Assembly: GCA_014773175.1 (NCBI GenBank)
Contig: VXCM01000459.1
Span: forward strand, 62,001-126,000
Source: Lucifuga dentata
Taxonomy: Eukaryota; Chordata; Actinopteri; Ophidiiformes; Bythitidae
Direction: 5' to 3'
DNA length: 64,000 nt
In this document: in pieces, positions 49,412-60,660 of the stretch
Layout of the letters: the number at the start of each line of letters is the position of its first letter
How positions within the stretch are numbered: the first letter of the stretch is position 1
Position numbers and translations under genes: made by a program
The notes under the pieces: generated by a model
What the model saw: only the letters and a program-made list of their open reading frames with translations
Database searches by the model: none
Told to the model about the DNA's origin: nothing

Positions 49412-52400
49412 ATGAGGTTTGAAGAGGAAGATGGCTTACTCATTGCATTTATAGGAAGCTTTTTTCAGCACTCTTCTTCCATTATTGTGAGTAGTGCTCT
49501 CTGCTCACACTTAGACCTGCATTCCAAGCTTCTCTGACAATTGCAGTCGGTTTAGACACAAGCATGAACTGCAAACCTTTATAATAGAATCTAAATCACC
49601 ACGGGTGGAGGAAATGTAGTATGTGACAAAGGATAAATGCATTACTTTTTTCCGTCTGCGTAGTAACATACAAGCAAGTATTAGACATTTTGGAAAGCCT
49701 GCCTTTCTGTATTGAGCACAGCCGCTGCTTCCTCCTTATCAGCAGAGACCACGGAGTCCTGAAGCCATTCCAGCAGCCAAGGCAACCCAGTGCTAAAGGC
49801 CATAGAGGGTCCACTGTGCTCCCCAGCCAAGCAGCTCAGAATAGCACTCAGTGGAAGGAAGCACTTGAGGTGTGCTTGTGCGTTTTCTGGAAAAGCGCTT
49901 GTTTTGCCACTGGAGCGCTCCCTCGTTGTTAAATGCCTGAGTGGTAGCACATTTAGCAGTTCGCGGAATTTGTTTGAATTAAAATAAACATATGAACAAG
50001 AATTATCTCATCTTACTGTTCTGTTTAATAGAAAATATCCAGACAAGGGCCCCTACCACTAATGGATGAGTGTTAGGCATAAGCCGCTGTGTTTGATTCA
50101 TAGTTGTGCTCTTTGGTGCTGCGCTGTTGTGTAACATGGTTTTGTGTTTCCTCTGTAAGGTGTGTGTTTATGCTACTTGGTGGACTCTACTGGTTTCTGT
50201 TTATAGAAAAGTTTAGATATGTTGGACTGTTTTTGTAAGTAGCAACAGTCGTCAAGTCTCCAACAAAGCAACGGCAGCCCTTATCCTTCCTTTTCATGAT
50301 AAAAGAATTCTCATAAATACAGGCAAATTTCCCCGGGACCTAATGGAAAGTCTCCAGGGATATTTGTAGAATCAGATTTTGATGAGTCATTGTGCTAGTA
50401 TGAGTCCGTGCCTCAGCAATTCAAACATGACCAATAGCAACAGAAGTTTTGTGTATTCGGGTGATCAATATTTAATTATGAGCACAGCATAAGAAAGACA
50501 AACAGTGTAAGACTCATCCAAGTACAAAGGAAAGAATGAATAAGCCAAGTGTCAGAAATAAAAGGTTGCTTGCCTGTCAGGTCGACCCTTTTCGTGCTTT
50601 GTCAGAGTCATTAGATGATTACTATCTGATCAAAAGTGTGTGGGATTTACCTTTGTGCTAATTTCTTCCCCCCCAAAAAAAGATTCATAATTGAAATTGG
50701 AGCATAAGCCTCTCAGAGTGAGATACTGAGAATTAGAGGTTTACCCTCAGGGCTTTGCGGTGTTTGGAGTTTCATTTAAAATATTGAAAACCCTGCTGCT
50801 TTGCTTCAGAATGATGCAGATCAGTGAGAGAGCGGATGACGATATCTCTAGGAAACAAGCTCTAAATAGCAACAGGAGAGCTGCTCTGCACTGAATGAAA
50901 TTTAATGACACTTTGCTCTCTGTTACTTCCCACACCTACAGCAATGGATTAACCCTCGGCGTAGATCAGAATCCTGGTTACTGTGAAATTCTGTCTACAT
51001 ACATTGTTCAGGGTGGGCAGCCAAGTGGGTGTGTTTTATTTCTGTGTAGATTAGTAGCAGTGCCCCAGTGAGATAAAAGAAGATCAGAAGCAAAAGAGTC
51101 ACGGAACTGGATCATGACATTTTAAAAGGGACAACATCGAGTCCTGTAAACGTTGTCATCGGCTCCTCTGGGTCTGCTCTGCGCACGCTGTGTTTAGACA
51201 GAACCACGGGTTGACCCCCTCCATCCCTAAAGCGCTCTCATCCACCACGCTCCCACCAGTCTCTGAGATATTTGTCCTTTGACAATGATGTGGTCTTTTG
51301 ATGGTTTTTGTTTGACAAAATTTAAACCCATCAGTCTTTGGGAACTCGTGATGTAATGGGCACATTCCCTCCCAAAGGGATTGTTTTCTTAAGGACATTA
51401 AGCTGCTATTCCTGTCTTGGTAAAACATGAGTATAACAAGTGTATCCAGTGCAGACATGAATGATGGGTAAACCCTCCAGGCATCCCATTCCCTGAACTC
51501 GCTGGAGTCAGAGCCGATGCTGGAACAGACCCAGCTGAACAAAGAAAGGTTGCAGGGCCAGCATGTGCTTGCGAGCGAGAATAGGTGCACTCTGCACTGT
51601 CTTGCCTTTGCAAATATAGACTTTGTACATGTGTCTTTCTGCTGAGAAGCTTTTAGAATTTTCTCTGATAACAGTGTCAAAACTTGCATTTAAATACGGT
51701 CGACCTATAAAAACATTTACTTGAATTACTTACTTTAAGGGGGCAGATTTATTTCTCTCTGTGGTAAATATAGTAGTTATTGGTTCCCACACGGATTCAG
51801 TATCTTACTGAAGAACCAACAGGGTGGATACTATACTGTACTATACTATGTTATGCTATGCTAATATTATTATACAAATATTACCATATATATATATATA
51901 TATAAAGGGTGTCCCAAAAAATGTATACATACTCTGAATGATTATGAATACAATGTTTATTAAGATATATCTAGGTTTTATAATCCAAATTAAAGAAGAC
52001 AAGTGTAGAATTCTTTTGCTTCATCTTGCTTCTGCCATTACTTCATATCAGTTGCATATGTAAAAACAGAAAGTTTGAGTGAGTTATAATCATTCAAAGT
52101 GTGTATACATTTTTTTGGGACACACTGTGTGTGTGTGTGTGTGTGTGCGTGTGTGTGTGTGTGTGTATATACAGTATACTATACTCACTGTTGTGACTCC
52201 AGCCAGCAGCCAGTTATGCCAGTCCTCCCAGTTTTCCTGGAACCTGATCAACAGCTTAACAACACTTTAGTAACTTCTGCACTTTTCCAAAATTCCTTCT
52301 CACCTGTTGCATCACCCAGAGCATTAAGCATTGAGCTGTGTATGCACACTGAACACACACTCACTGGCTGCTATGGTTCATCGGCTGTAGATGCGTGTGG

Positions 52401-55273
52401 GGCCCAGTGTATATCCAGAGTTCCACACTCAGCGCTGGAGTTAATGTAGGCAAATGAGATTCTCCTGACCTCAGCACGGCTGGGTGAGAGAACCCCGCCA
52501 GCGCTGAGGCCCGCACAGCACAAAGGCCGACATGTTGCTATTGTGTTTTGTCATTAGCAATTTGCCAGCTCTTGGTTTGGCCCTCTTGCTGATTTCCTGT
52601 GGCGATATCTGAAACCAGCTGCCTTATTAGCCCCGCGTACACCTGCTGTAAAAAGGAAATTGCAGAAGCCACAACATTAGTGCAGGCCCACACTATAGGT
52701 CCTGATATGATCAAATATGATGGAGCTGCAGAATGTTTGTTATTTTCTGTGAAGCAGAGCCTCGATAGGACGTCTTATCAAATGGATTGACGGGCCTGTC
52801 GCTGCAGGATGTGATGTCAGAGATTCAGAACAAAAACTGTTAATTAGGCAAAATGCTTGTTCGTGTCTGAGTTGTGTTCGTTTAATCAGCCCTCTACAGC
52901 TTTGTTGACTCCTGTGTAGTTGCACCTGTTTTTTGAGTTGTAGAACTACTAATAAGCTGTCAGTTACACAGGTGGTGTATTTTTTGATTATTGTTAAACC
53001 TGTAGACGTCTTGAGCTTGTTTGACTTCTATAGTTCCCTGAGACATTCTATGTCTTCCTGTATTTCAGCATGTTTTTGTGTGCGCGTTTGTGTATCTGTA
53101 ATCTGGGAGGAGCAGAATGGCCTATATCTTTCTGATGTATTTATTTGAAGAAGAGATATTTGTAACCTGGTTCTGTCCTCAAAGGTCATCTGTGCTGTGT
53201 CTGTTGCATTTGTTGTATCAGAATCTGTCATGGGGAGAAAGAGACATATAAATATGTAGTCCAGAGGTGCTAAATAAGGTGTGAGTGTGTATATAAGGGT
53301 GACTCATTTCCTTATGTCAAACAGGTCTTCCCCATCTATCCTCAAGGATGTGCTGTAATTTTTTTTCAAAGTAGGCTTTAGTTTAGCCTCCATCATTTGA
53401 AAAGTAAATTTGATCTTATGCTTAAATCAAAATAAACTCCTCTTTGTTCCCTTATTTTTATTTTTATTAGATGCAAGGATTTGCTCTCCTCCATTCATGG
53501 TCCTGAACACGGAGTGCAGTCCAGATATGCTGGAGCAGATCAAGAAGCACGGACTCACATTCCCCTTCAGTAAGTTTTTCCACCTCAGTCTTCTAGAAAT
53601 TGAGAACTTAAATATGTACATGCGTCTATGCAGTTTATGCCTGATTTTGCAGCATTAACCAGGCTTTCTCACTAAATTCTCAGCCTGTTTTTCTTGCCTG
53701 CATTTCTTTTGCAGTTTGCAAAACACGAGTGGCTCATGGAACCAACTCTCACGAGGTAAGATGCCACAGTGGGTAAGCAGTCAGTCACACCCTCATTTGT
53801 CTTGTGACAAGGTTGTCATTTAACTCCACTCCAAACAAAAATATCAGATAAGGTGCTATGTGATGTGTCATTGTGTGAGCTAAAAATCAATAACCCGTCA
53901 GGATGAAATACTCATCCTTCCTCCAAGCACACAGTACTGTATGAAGTTAGGCTTTAACTAGACTTTTTACTGAACCCGACTGTAAGTTTGAATGGCCTTT
54001 GGGATCGATCAGTATTGAGAAAAAGCCTGAAACAAAGAGCTGTTGAAGTTTGAGGTGGCATTTACACTCTCCTGTCCACAGATGGCCATTATCTTCAGTG
54101 AAGAGGACCTGAAGGATGTGAAGCCACCTTGTGTGATCCAGAGCTTCATCAACCACAACGCAGTGCTGTACAAGGTGTTTGTAGTGGGAGACTCCTACAC
54201 TGTGGTGGAGAGACCTTCCCTGAAGAACTTCCCCGCTGGACCCGCAGGTGAGGGGAAAGAAAGTCAGGCAGACTGANGGGGGGGGGGGGGGGAGAGAGAG
54301 AGAGAGTCCAAGGGTTGTTAACTGCCAGACTGTACAAGATGCATGGCTTCTCCAAATTACCCAATAAAAGACCTCATAAAATGTCTTTATAGTCCCTGTG
54401 ATTGGACCTATATGCCCTTTTAAGGGGTGCAGCTGAGTGCAATTGAGAGTTTTTGCTGTGGGGACATGCTGTCCATGTTGAGAATAAACAAGAGGAGTGT
54501 TATATTTCTACATTCTTATATGTCACAAGCATTATGCAGGCTGCAGCGTTAGCTACGGGGTTGTCCTCTGGCACTGAGCACTCCTCTATTTGCATGTAGT
54601 ACAGCAGGGGCCCTCATGCAAACCAGTTGCACCGCCCACGTAGCAGTCTAATTTGTATGTGTGCAAAGAGAACAGGGTCACTTGCTTTGAGCCCGGAGCA
54701 ACAAACAGCACGGCAGAATAGCAAGGCCTTCGTCAAACACATAAAGCAACACCTTACATCTGCGCAGCTCATCCACCCGTTTGTGCAGATCATTCATCCT
54801 CACCCGAAAGCTAGACAGTGTATTTATGTCCGGACAGTGAAAAGAAAGGATGGATGATTGGGTGGAGTATGAAGGTAAAGAGAGGTAGGGCTGGGTTGGT
54901 ATTTGTGTACAGAAAAATGGCATGAGAGAGGGTCAGATTTTAGATAAAAATAACGTGCCATCTGTCCTTCCCTGCCATGCTTCTGTGCGTGGTGTTTTGT
55001 TCAGCCACACTGAGAATGAAGATGTCCATCTGCTTAGCGCTTCATTAGCACGCCACACTCAGAGCTCAGAGACATACAGTATTTATTTGGACAATCGTGG
55101 AATTTATTTTTCCTCCCCTCCTCGCTGTTCCCTCAAATGCTATCTAATGTCAGTCATTACAAATGATAAAGAAAACATGCGGCACAAAATCTAGCAGTCT
55201 CATCCATCATTTATCACTTGCTGAAATGTTTATCACTTCAATTCCGCATGTTTTTCTGCTTAGTGTTATGTCT

Positions 55274-55310
<37 letters not shown>

Positions 55311-57021
55311 TGAGTCATTTCTATTCACCAATACACTGGTATAGTTTAGTTTCTGCTCCTTTACCCCAGTTGTTAAGTTGTAAAGTTAGTAAACTAGCAC
55401 TTGTGTAGTAAAGCTCTGTGCACCCACAGGTGTTAGAGGTCAGGCTTTGCTGCCATCTAGTGTCTGAGATGGGAACTACATATTCATGACTGGGAAAACG
55501 TGTCAAAGACAGCTCTCTCTCACGATCACACCTCTTTAACGATCTGTTTCTTTTTCAGACAGGAAAGCCATTTTCTTCAACAGCCACAATGTGTCCAAAC
55601 CAGAGTCTTCCTCAGACTTGACCTCGGTACGTCCAAATTGCAGAGCTGTTTGTAGAACACACTTGGTATGCATGGACTGCAATCCCATGTGATTTTGTGA
55701 TGCGCTTTTGTCGCTGATATACTTAAGAAATATTTACTTCCTTCTCAGAGAGAGAATGTAGAGGGCGTGTGTCAGCCACCTAGTGATGATGTCATCAGAG
55801 AGCTGTCGAGGTGCCTGAGGCAGTCGCTGGGTGTGTCCCTGTTTGGCATCGACGTTATCATCAACAATCAAACAGGGCAGCATGCCGTCATTGACATCAA
55901 TGCATTCCCTGGTAGGTGCAGCTTCTCTTTCACATGTGTGGTTTTATTTGAGTCACCTGATGTGCACCTACACGTAAGATGAGACTATCATTAGAGTTTT
56001 ATGTCATGGCAACTTTTGAATTGGATCGCAAGTTTTATTTTTGACAGAGGTTTGTCACTGTGGTGACAAACTTCTCAGGTATCACGCTGCAAAAGCAGAT
56101 GCAGTGATGTCATTCTTTTGCACAAGAAAAACAAAAGCCTCTTCTCTGTGTTCTGTCATCCTGAGCTCTCTGAGCTACAAGTACACAAGTGAATCTTTTT
56201 TTTTTTTTTTTTTTTTTTNTTTACATGCTACAGTTAGAACTGAAAAAGCCTTTCAGACAAATGGCGAAAAGTTTTCAAGCCACTTTTTTCCCAGTCCAGT
56301 GATTCATCTTCAACCTTCTAAACATCTTACCACCTGGATGAGTGAGATGAAACTTCACAGACAGACACATGATTTATCATTTTAAATTAGTCTTGACGCA
56401 CCGAAGGACACATCATTGTCTGCGTAGGGAGGCAAAAAAAAAGGGTATTCAGAGTAACTACAAATGGCTTGAAGCATCACTTTTGCAAAAGAGTAGCAGT
56501 AACACACAGTAGCAATATACCTGAAAAACAGGGTTGAGGATGAATAGTGTAGGGTATGATTCGTCCTCAGTTATTAATCAGTGTTTGTTTTTGTTGAATG
56601 TGAATGCAATAGTTCGGTAACCAAACGTCTAAGATAGTCGTCCTATTTTAGAAACCGGTCAGTCAGTGTAAACGTACTCAGTGAGTGTGCTGCTGTGTTT
56701 CCAGGTTATGAGGGCGTCCCAGAGTTTTTCAACGACCTCTTGAACCACATCAGCAGTGTTCTGCAGTGCCACAACCCTGACTACCCTCCTGCCAGCGAGC
56801 AGCCCAAAGGCCTGGTAGGCACCATGGTACCTAAGGCCGCTCCCCCGGCTCCAGGCTGCTGCAGCATGCTGGGAAAAGAGGCCAGCGGCAGCCCCTGGAT
56901 CGTAGAGGGCGAAGGCGGGCTAAAGGGCCCACACCAGAGACTGGGCTGCAACTCGGCCATCTCCCCCAACTTCCAGCAGCACTGTGTCTCCACGATAGCC
57001 ACCAAGGCTTCCTCCCAGTGA
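33616..57021 (+). CDS. itpk1: ITPK1, inositol-tetrakisphosphate 1-kinase (ATP-grasp)
   Basis: Ten coding exons: 33616-33710, 38692-38716, 44660-44785, 48412-48529, 53471-53569, 53715-53755, 54082-54247, 55559-55626, 55749-55911, 56705-57021. Phases join throughout, giving 405 residues (human 414). It starts MQTFLKGRRVGYWLSEKKM. Conserved blocks include YIDAHPETIVLDPLPAIRTL, ICKTRVAHGTNSHEMAI (Lys157, His162), FINHNAVLYKVFVVG and HAVIDINAFPGYEGVPEFF. Metal-binding residues Asp281, Asp295 and Asn297 keep the human numbering. The known activity is a cytosolic ATP-grasp kinase and isomerase acting on inositol tris- and tetrakisphosphates, feeding higher inositol phosphate synthesis. The variable C-terminus ends QQHCVSTIATKASSQ, like human. 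The gene is head-to-head with UBR7 and tail-to-tail with PLK4. Confidence 0.97.
33711..38691 (+). other. itpk1: ITPK1 intron 1 (coding)
   Basis: A 5-kb intron with a (CT)n run (36043-36062), a TIR element (36535-37224) and an N-bearing poly-A tract (38572-38608). No exon was found in it. Confidence 0.8.
36535..37224. mobile_element. 690-bp non-autonomous DNA transposon with inverted termini and TA flanks
   Basis: The left end CAGTATATACTCAAGTATAA and the inverted right end CTGCATATACTTGAGTATAA match closely. Both ends abut TA dinucleotides, suggesting a TA target site. GGTCGGCTTATA-type motifs recur four times in subterminal positions (near 36596, 37123, 37182, 37200). No transposase was recognised. 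Confidence 0.7.
38692..38716 (+). CDS. itpk1: ITPK1 25-nt microexon
   Basis: The acceptor TTTTCTTTCAG and donor GTAAGT frame 25 nt. With two bases from exon 1 they encode RKRGIEVVQ, aligning to human RKRGMEVVQ. Skipping would shift the frame. It sits between introns of about 5 and 6 kb. Confidence 0.95.
39127..39173. repeat. (CT)n microsatellite
   Basis: About 23 uninterrupted CT units in an ITPK1 intron. Confidence 0.95.
40368..40387. repeat. perfect 20-bp palindrome
   Basis: AACCTTGGATATCCAAGGTT is identical to its reverse complement, in ITPK1 intron 2. Confidence 0.95.
44846..44892. repeat. (CA)n microsatellite
   Basis: About 22 CA units in the ITPK1 intron, starting 60 bp after the donor at 44786. 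Confidence 0.95.
46289..46661. mobile_element. hAT-like MITE with perfect TIRs and 8-bp target duplication, itself interrupted
   Basis: Left terminus GAGAGGTGGGTAG (46289-46301) and right terminus CTACCCACCTCTC (46649-46661) are perfect inverted repeats. They are flanked by AACAGCGG on both sides (46281-46288, 46662-46669). Subterminal sequence ATTTACTTAAGTAA / TTTTACTTGAGTAC is typical of a common fish MITE. A GC-rich block with a poly-A end interrupts the middle. Confidence 0.85.
46366..46594 (+). mobile_element. possible poly-A-tailed retroposed insertion nested in the MITE
   Basis: A GC-rich segment (GGTGCGGACCGCACC, GTGACACCCGGTGG) ends in about 14 A's and an N. It contrasts sharply with the AT-rich MITE around it. 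The A-tail suggests retroposition; the source family was not recognised. Confidence 0.35.
49365..49407. repeat. (CT)n microsatellite
   Basis: More than 20 CT units in an ITPK1 intron. Confidence 0.9.
51891..52167. repeat. (TA)n and (GT)n tracts bracketing a mobile element
   Basis: TA units at 51891-51905 and GT units at 52125-52167 lie directly against the two ends of the element at 51906-52125. Confidence 0.85.
51906..52125. mobile_element. mariner-like MITE with ~37-bp TIRs
   Basis: The left end GGGTGTCCCAAAAAATGTAT continues to CTGAATGATTAT. The right end, read in reverse complement, is TGTGTCCCAAAAAAATGTAT continuing to CTTTGAATGATTAT. The arms match over ~37 bp with few differences. 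The size (~220 bp) and absence of coding sequence fit a MITE, and the GGGTGTCCC-type end is like mariner-class elements. Confidence 0.75.
53471..57021 (+). CDS. itpk1: ITPK1 3' exons including ATP-grasp catalytic core
   Basis: Exons 53471-53569, 53715-53755, 54082-54247, 55559-55626, 55749-55911 and 56705-57021. The 41-nt exon encodes ICKTRVAHGTNSHE, an ATP-grasp loop. The 55749 exon ends DINAFPG, with the metal ligands. The last exon encodes a Cys/Gly-rich tail and the stop at 57019-57021. Introns contain N gaps at 54277 and 56219. Confidence 0.96.
55275..55308. repeat. (CA)n microsatellite
   Basis: About 16 CA units in an ITPK1 intron. Confidence 0.95.
55450..55463 (-). promoter_or_regulatory. 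CTCF-like core motif, reverse orientation
   Basis: CTGCCATCTAGTGT matches 13 of 14 positions of the reverse CTCF core, about 100 bp before the ITPK1 exon at 55559. Motif match only. Confidence 0.3.
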
Positions 57022-57283
57022 CTGACCCCCAGCTCCCACTCTGTTTTACCCCTGAGCAAAAACAGATGAAAATGGTGATAATAATAATGAATAATAATCA
57101 TAATAATTATGATGTTAATATATCTAATCAGAAATCTTTTCCTATATAGTTATTGAAGATGGTGATTGGGTGTCAGCTGTTTTCTCTCTGCCTTTTTTGT
57201 ATTTTTCGTTTCGTCTAACAAGACTTAACAGTACTGTAATGTGAACTTTTGAGAACTTTGCCTAATATTTGCTGATTTTTTTT

Positions 57284-57289
<6 letters not shown>

Positions 57290-57324
<35 letters not shown>

Positions 57325-57341
57325 ACTCTCTCTCTCTCTCT
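57290..57341. repeat. (CT)n microsatellite
   Basis: A CT run with two CACT interruptions in the ITPK1 3' UTR. Confidence 0.9.
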
Positions 57342-57456
57342 GTGAATTCTGTGTAATAAGAGGGTCCAGGTGAGGTAGTTAATGGGAATGGCCGAATCAG
57401 GACTCGGGGAAAGATGTGCCACTAGATGTGCAATTAATGATCCCTTGTATCACACG

Positions 57457-57462
57457 CGCACA

Positions 57463-57520
<58 letters not shown>
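57457..57520. repeat. (CA)n microsatellite
   Basis: More than 28 CA units, starting with CGCACACGCG variants. Confidence 0.95.
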
Positions 57521-59272
57521 ACACAAACACAGATAAGTTCACATTGCATTGGACTGTGCCGGTGATATGTGTTTGTTTTCTGATCGATACCACTGACTCC
57601 CCTGTGTTAAGTCAGGGGAAGAAGAGGTGGCTGGCTGGCTGGTTTGCTGGCTGGCTGGTTAGGCATTTGAACACTACTCCACAGATCTTAGGCTGCTATG
57701 TGAAGGCGGCCGACTGACTGCAGAGTGTGAACATGAATTTTTGGTTTGTGGTTGTCCAAACAGGTGAGCCTGTTTACATTTCCTAGTGCCATCAGAATGA
57801 TTTTGTTAGACTTGTGCTGCAGCGTAAGGCTCTTTGTAAAGAGATGGCCTGCAGCAACTGCATTATTATTATTGGCTAAAAAAAGGAAATCTTCATGATT
57901 GTGTGACCAAGTTTTTTTATGATTATTGTTGAACCGATGTTTATCAGCCTTTGAGTGTTGAACGTCAGAAACTGGCTAGATATTTGCAGTTTTGTGTTCA
58001 ATGAACAAACTCCATCCTTGTTTTAATTAGATCGCTCTAATTAGAGTCACTCTCGTGCAGGAAGATGTGGATCACATTCCGTTTGTGTTAGTTTTAAAGA
58101 ATTCCATAATTTCAGAATTCCAACGGGATCTAGTGAGACGTCTGATATCAGTTAATTTCTTTATAGTGTCCTTAAAACAGACTTTCACTTGTCATTTCAA
58201 CAACATGTGGAAGTCTCCAAATCATTACACATTTAATTTATGCTTCACCTTCAGTTTGCTATATTAGAAAAACACTTTAGTTTTATAAAAATTAAAGTTG
58301 AAACATATTTGATTATTTTAAATCATAAAATGAGAAGTGTAAATGATATTGAGAAACCTGTTATCTTGATTTTTTTTTTTTTTTTTTTTTTTNCCCCCCC
58401 CCCACCAGATCTAATATCATCACTTGACTGTTAACAGTCCTGTCAGTGCGTTCGCTTCTGGCTTCATCGTCACACCTCTTTTCTGTTCCAGCTGCTGTAT
58501 TTGTGTCTGTTGCAGTGTCGCGCATTCAAACCATGTGGAGGGAAGGTGGGCGGGGGTCCAGCTGTTGTTCCCAGTGTTCACTGTGAGATCTTTTTTACTC
58601 CTAGTTTGTTAATATCGTTGTCCTGACATCTACTAAGAGCAACTTTATTTTATTGAGAAAACATTTTATATGAATGAAAGCACGTAAAAGTTTTGAACAA
58701 ACAGCGGATACTTACCAGAGGAAGATGGGAGTCTTGCATCTTTAGAGGTGTCAGAGGGACAGACGTGCACGTGGTTGATAGCGTTCTCTCCCTCCTCCAG
58801 CATCTAGTGGAGACGAGTGCCAACCTGCCAACTCAGTGCATACTCATTTTTGTATTCTCTGTCTTTTGTCCCAGACAGTTCCTCCTGTATTATTTCCTCT
58901 GATCATACATAACAGCATACTGCAGCCATTTTACCAGCATCTCTCTGGAATGCATCCTAAAATACCTTTGACATTCTGAGTCTGAACATTTAGCGTTTAA
59001 TCACCAGACACTTCAAAACTGGCTTTTTAACATGGTAGATCCTTGTTTGAGAGTGTGGTGAAGCAGTAACAGCAGTAAAAATGTGATGGTATTCCTGTCG
59101 GTAGCAGGATTAGCAGGATCAGAGGAACCTTTCCTACCCTTTTCCCTTGTCTATGGTCCCTCAGAGTGGGATCTAAGGGGAGGGTGTGTCCCTGTGTGTG
59201 TTGGAAAGGTTGATATCTGTGTACACCACTCTGTGTCCTATGTGGTGTTCCTTATTGTGCTTCTAAATGGGA

Positions 59273-59278
59273 AATAAA
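59273..59278 (+). terminator. itpk1: ITPK1 polyadenylation signal candidate
   Basis: AATAAA about 2.25 kb after the ITPK1 stop codon. Confidence 0.45.
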
Positions 59279-59300
59279 TGGTTAACCCTACCCTCGGTGA

Positions 59301-59859
59301 TTTCTGCAGCCAAGACTCGTGATGCTCCCAGCTTCCACCTGAATGTTTACTTGGGTATCTTGTACATTATATGTGTATGTATATATGCACAGGCTTACAT
59401 CCGTACAGTATGTTGTTTTGTATCAGTTCTGTAACAGAAAAAATACACAATTTTGTGACCTTTTTTTTAATTAAATAGCCAAACCAACAGGGCAAAATAA
59501 ATAAATGAAATCTAATCTGGTTGTATTTAATTTAGCACTGCATTTCTTAATTATTGGTGAACTTCTGCCTTTCACACTGCTGTAATATTCTGCCACACAA
59601 TGCCAATATTCACCCACAGATATTAAAACAAGCTCAAGGGCTTAACCCTTAAATCAATTCAGTTGTATTGTTATGGCCTAAAATGCTACGTGATTTCCCT
59701 TGTGTGTTATTTAATCATTACTGTATACTAAAACCATGAGGAAGTTCTGAAGACTTTAATTTCTTTTTACACTGATTTCTTTGTCATATATATCGAAAAT
59801 CAGTGCAAAGAGAAGAGAGCAAAACAAAGTGTAGCAATTCACAACCTAGCCTCCAGATG
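59301..59859. other. intergenic region between convergent ITPK1 and PLK4
   Basis: About 0.55 kb of AT-rich DNA between the opposing polyadenylation signals. I see no gene in it. Confidence 0.6.
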
Positions 59860-59865
59860 TTTATT
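59860..59865 (-). terminator. plk4: PLK4 polyadenylation signal candidate
   Basis: TTTATT on the plus strand (AATAAA on the minus) lies about 215 bp after the PLK4 stop at 60079-60081. The PLK4 3' UTR is therefore short. Confidence 0.5.
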
Positions 59866-60078
59866 GCCTCAGCTTTTATGCCGACATTTCACAGATGAAT
59901 CGAAGTAAAAAATACAAAAGACAAACATTTCCAAATACGCCAATTCAGACACTGTACAAAACGGTCACTTCATATAATAAAATATATATTTTCATAATCT
60001 GTCTTCTGTACATGTAAAAAAAGGAAAAAGGAAGTTATATTTACAACACTTGACAAACAATTGTAATGCTATGGAGTG

Positions 60079-60660
60079 TTAATGATGCAGCGGGTGTGTC
60101 GTCTGATTGGCCAGCAGGCTGAGGATGGTGGAGAGACAGTGCAGCTTCTCCTTGACAAGCTCTGGCAACTTCTCGTTCTCTTTATACCTGTTAAGAAGAT
60201 GGTTTATGACATTCATGAGTTATTATGACATATGGGCAACAGTTCTGTAATTACAGAATTTTTTTTTTGGGGGGNTTAAAAAAAAAAAAAGCTGATAAAA
60301 GACAGATTGAATTGGTAAAGTCTTCAGTACCTGGTGATTCGGCCCTCTGGAGACGTGTAGGTGATGCAGGAAACTCCTGCCTGCACCACCAGCTGAGAGC
60401 CGTCATTAAACTGCACCCACACCTCTCCACTCGTCAGCTAAATACAAACACACCGACATTCAGCCTTTTGATGACAAAGACAATCTCATAGCTGATTATT
60501 TGGGACATAATTTATCAATTACCTGTGATGCCCATCCAACATTGGGCACAAATATTGACTTAACCACTTTCCCTTTGCTTTGCACCAGGTCCTTTCGTAC
60601 AGGGGAGCTTTTCTTGCTGAGACTGGCTGTGGTGAAGTCAGACCCATCGTAGGATATCAT
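60079..60660 (-). CDS. plk4: PLK4 C-terminal exons (polo box 3)
   Basis: Exons 60523-60660, 60331-60437 and 60079-60187 encode [49 protein letters not shown] and a final helix ([19 protein letters not shown]) ending at the TAA at 60079-60081. This aligns with human polo box 3. Confidence 0.96.

Larger units (their letters stand above)
48530..53470 (+). other. itpk1: ITPK1 intron 4
   Basis: A 4.9-kb intron with (CT)n at 49365-49407, a TIR element flanked by TA and GT repeats (51891-52167), and a 177-codon minus-strand open frame at 51156-51689 that I judge noncoding. Confidence 0.75.
57022..59300 (+). other. itpk1: ITPK1 3' UTR
   Basis: About 2.2 kb after the stop, with (CT)n at 57290-57341, (CA)n at 57457-57520, GGCTG-type repeats near 57630 and an N gap at 58393. 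An AATAAA at 59273-59278 is a plausible end; another AATAAA cluster lies near 59497. Confidence 0.55.

Noticed and set aside
51156..51689. 177-codon open frame on the minus strand in ITPK1 intron 4
   Set aside because: No recognisable domain, no splice context, and the length is within chance expectation for 64 kb read in six frames.
58797..58811. Additional CTCF-like site (CAGCATCTAGTGG) in the ITPK1 3' UTR
   Set aside because: Two mismatches to the core; too weak to list as a site.
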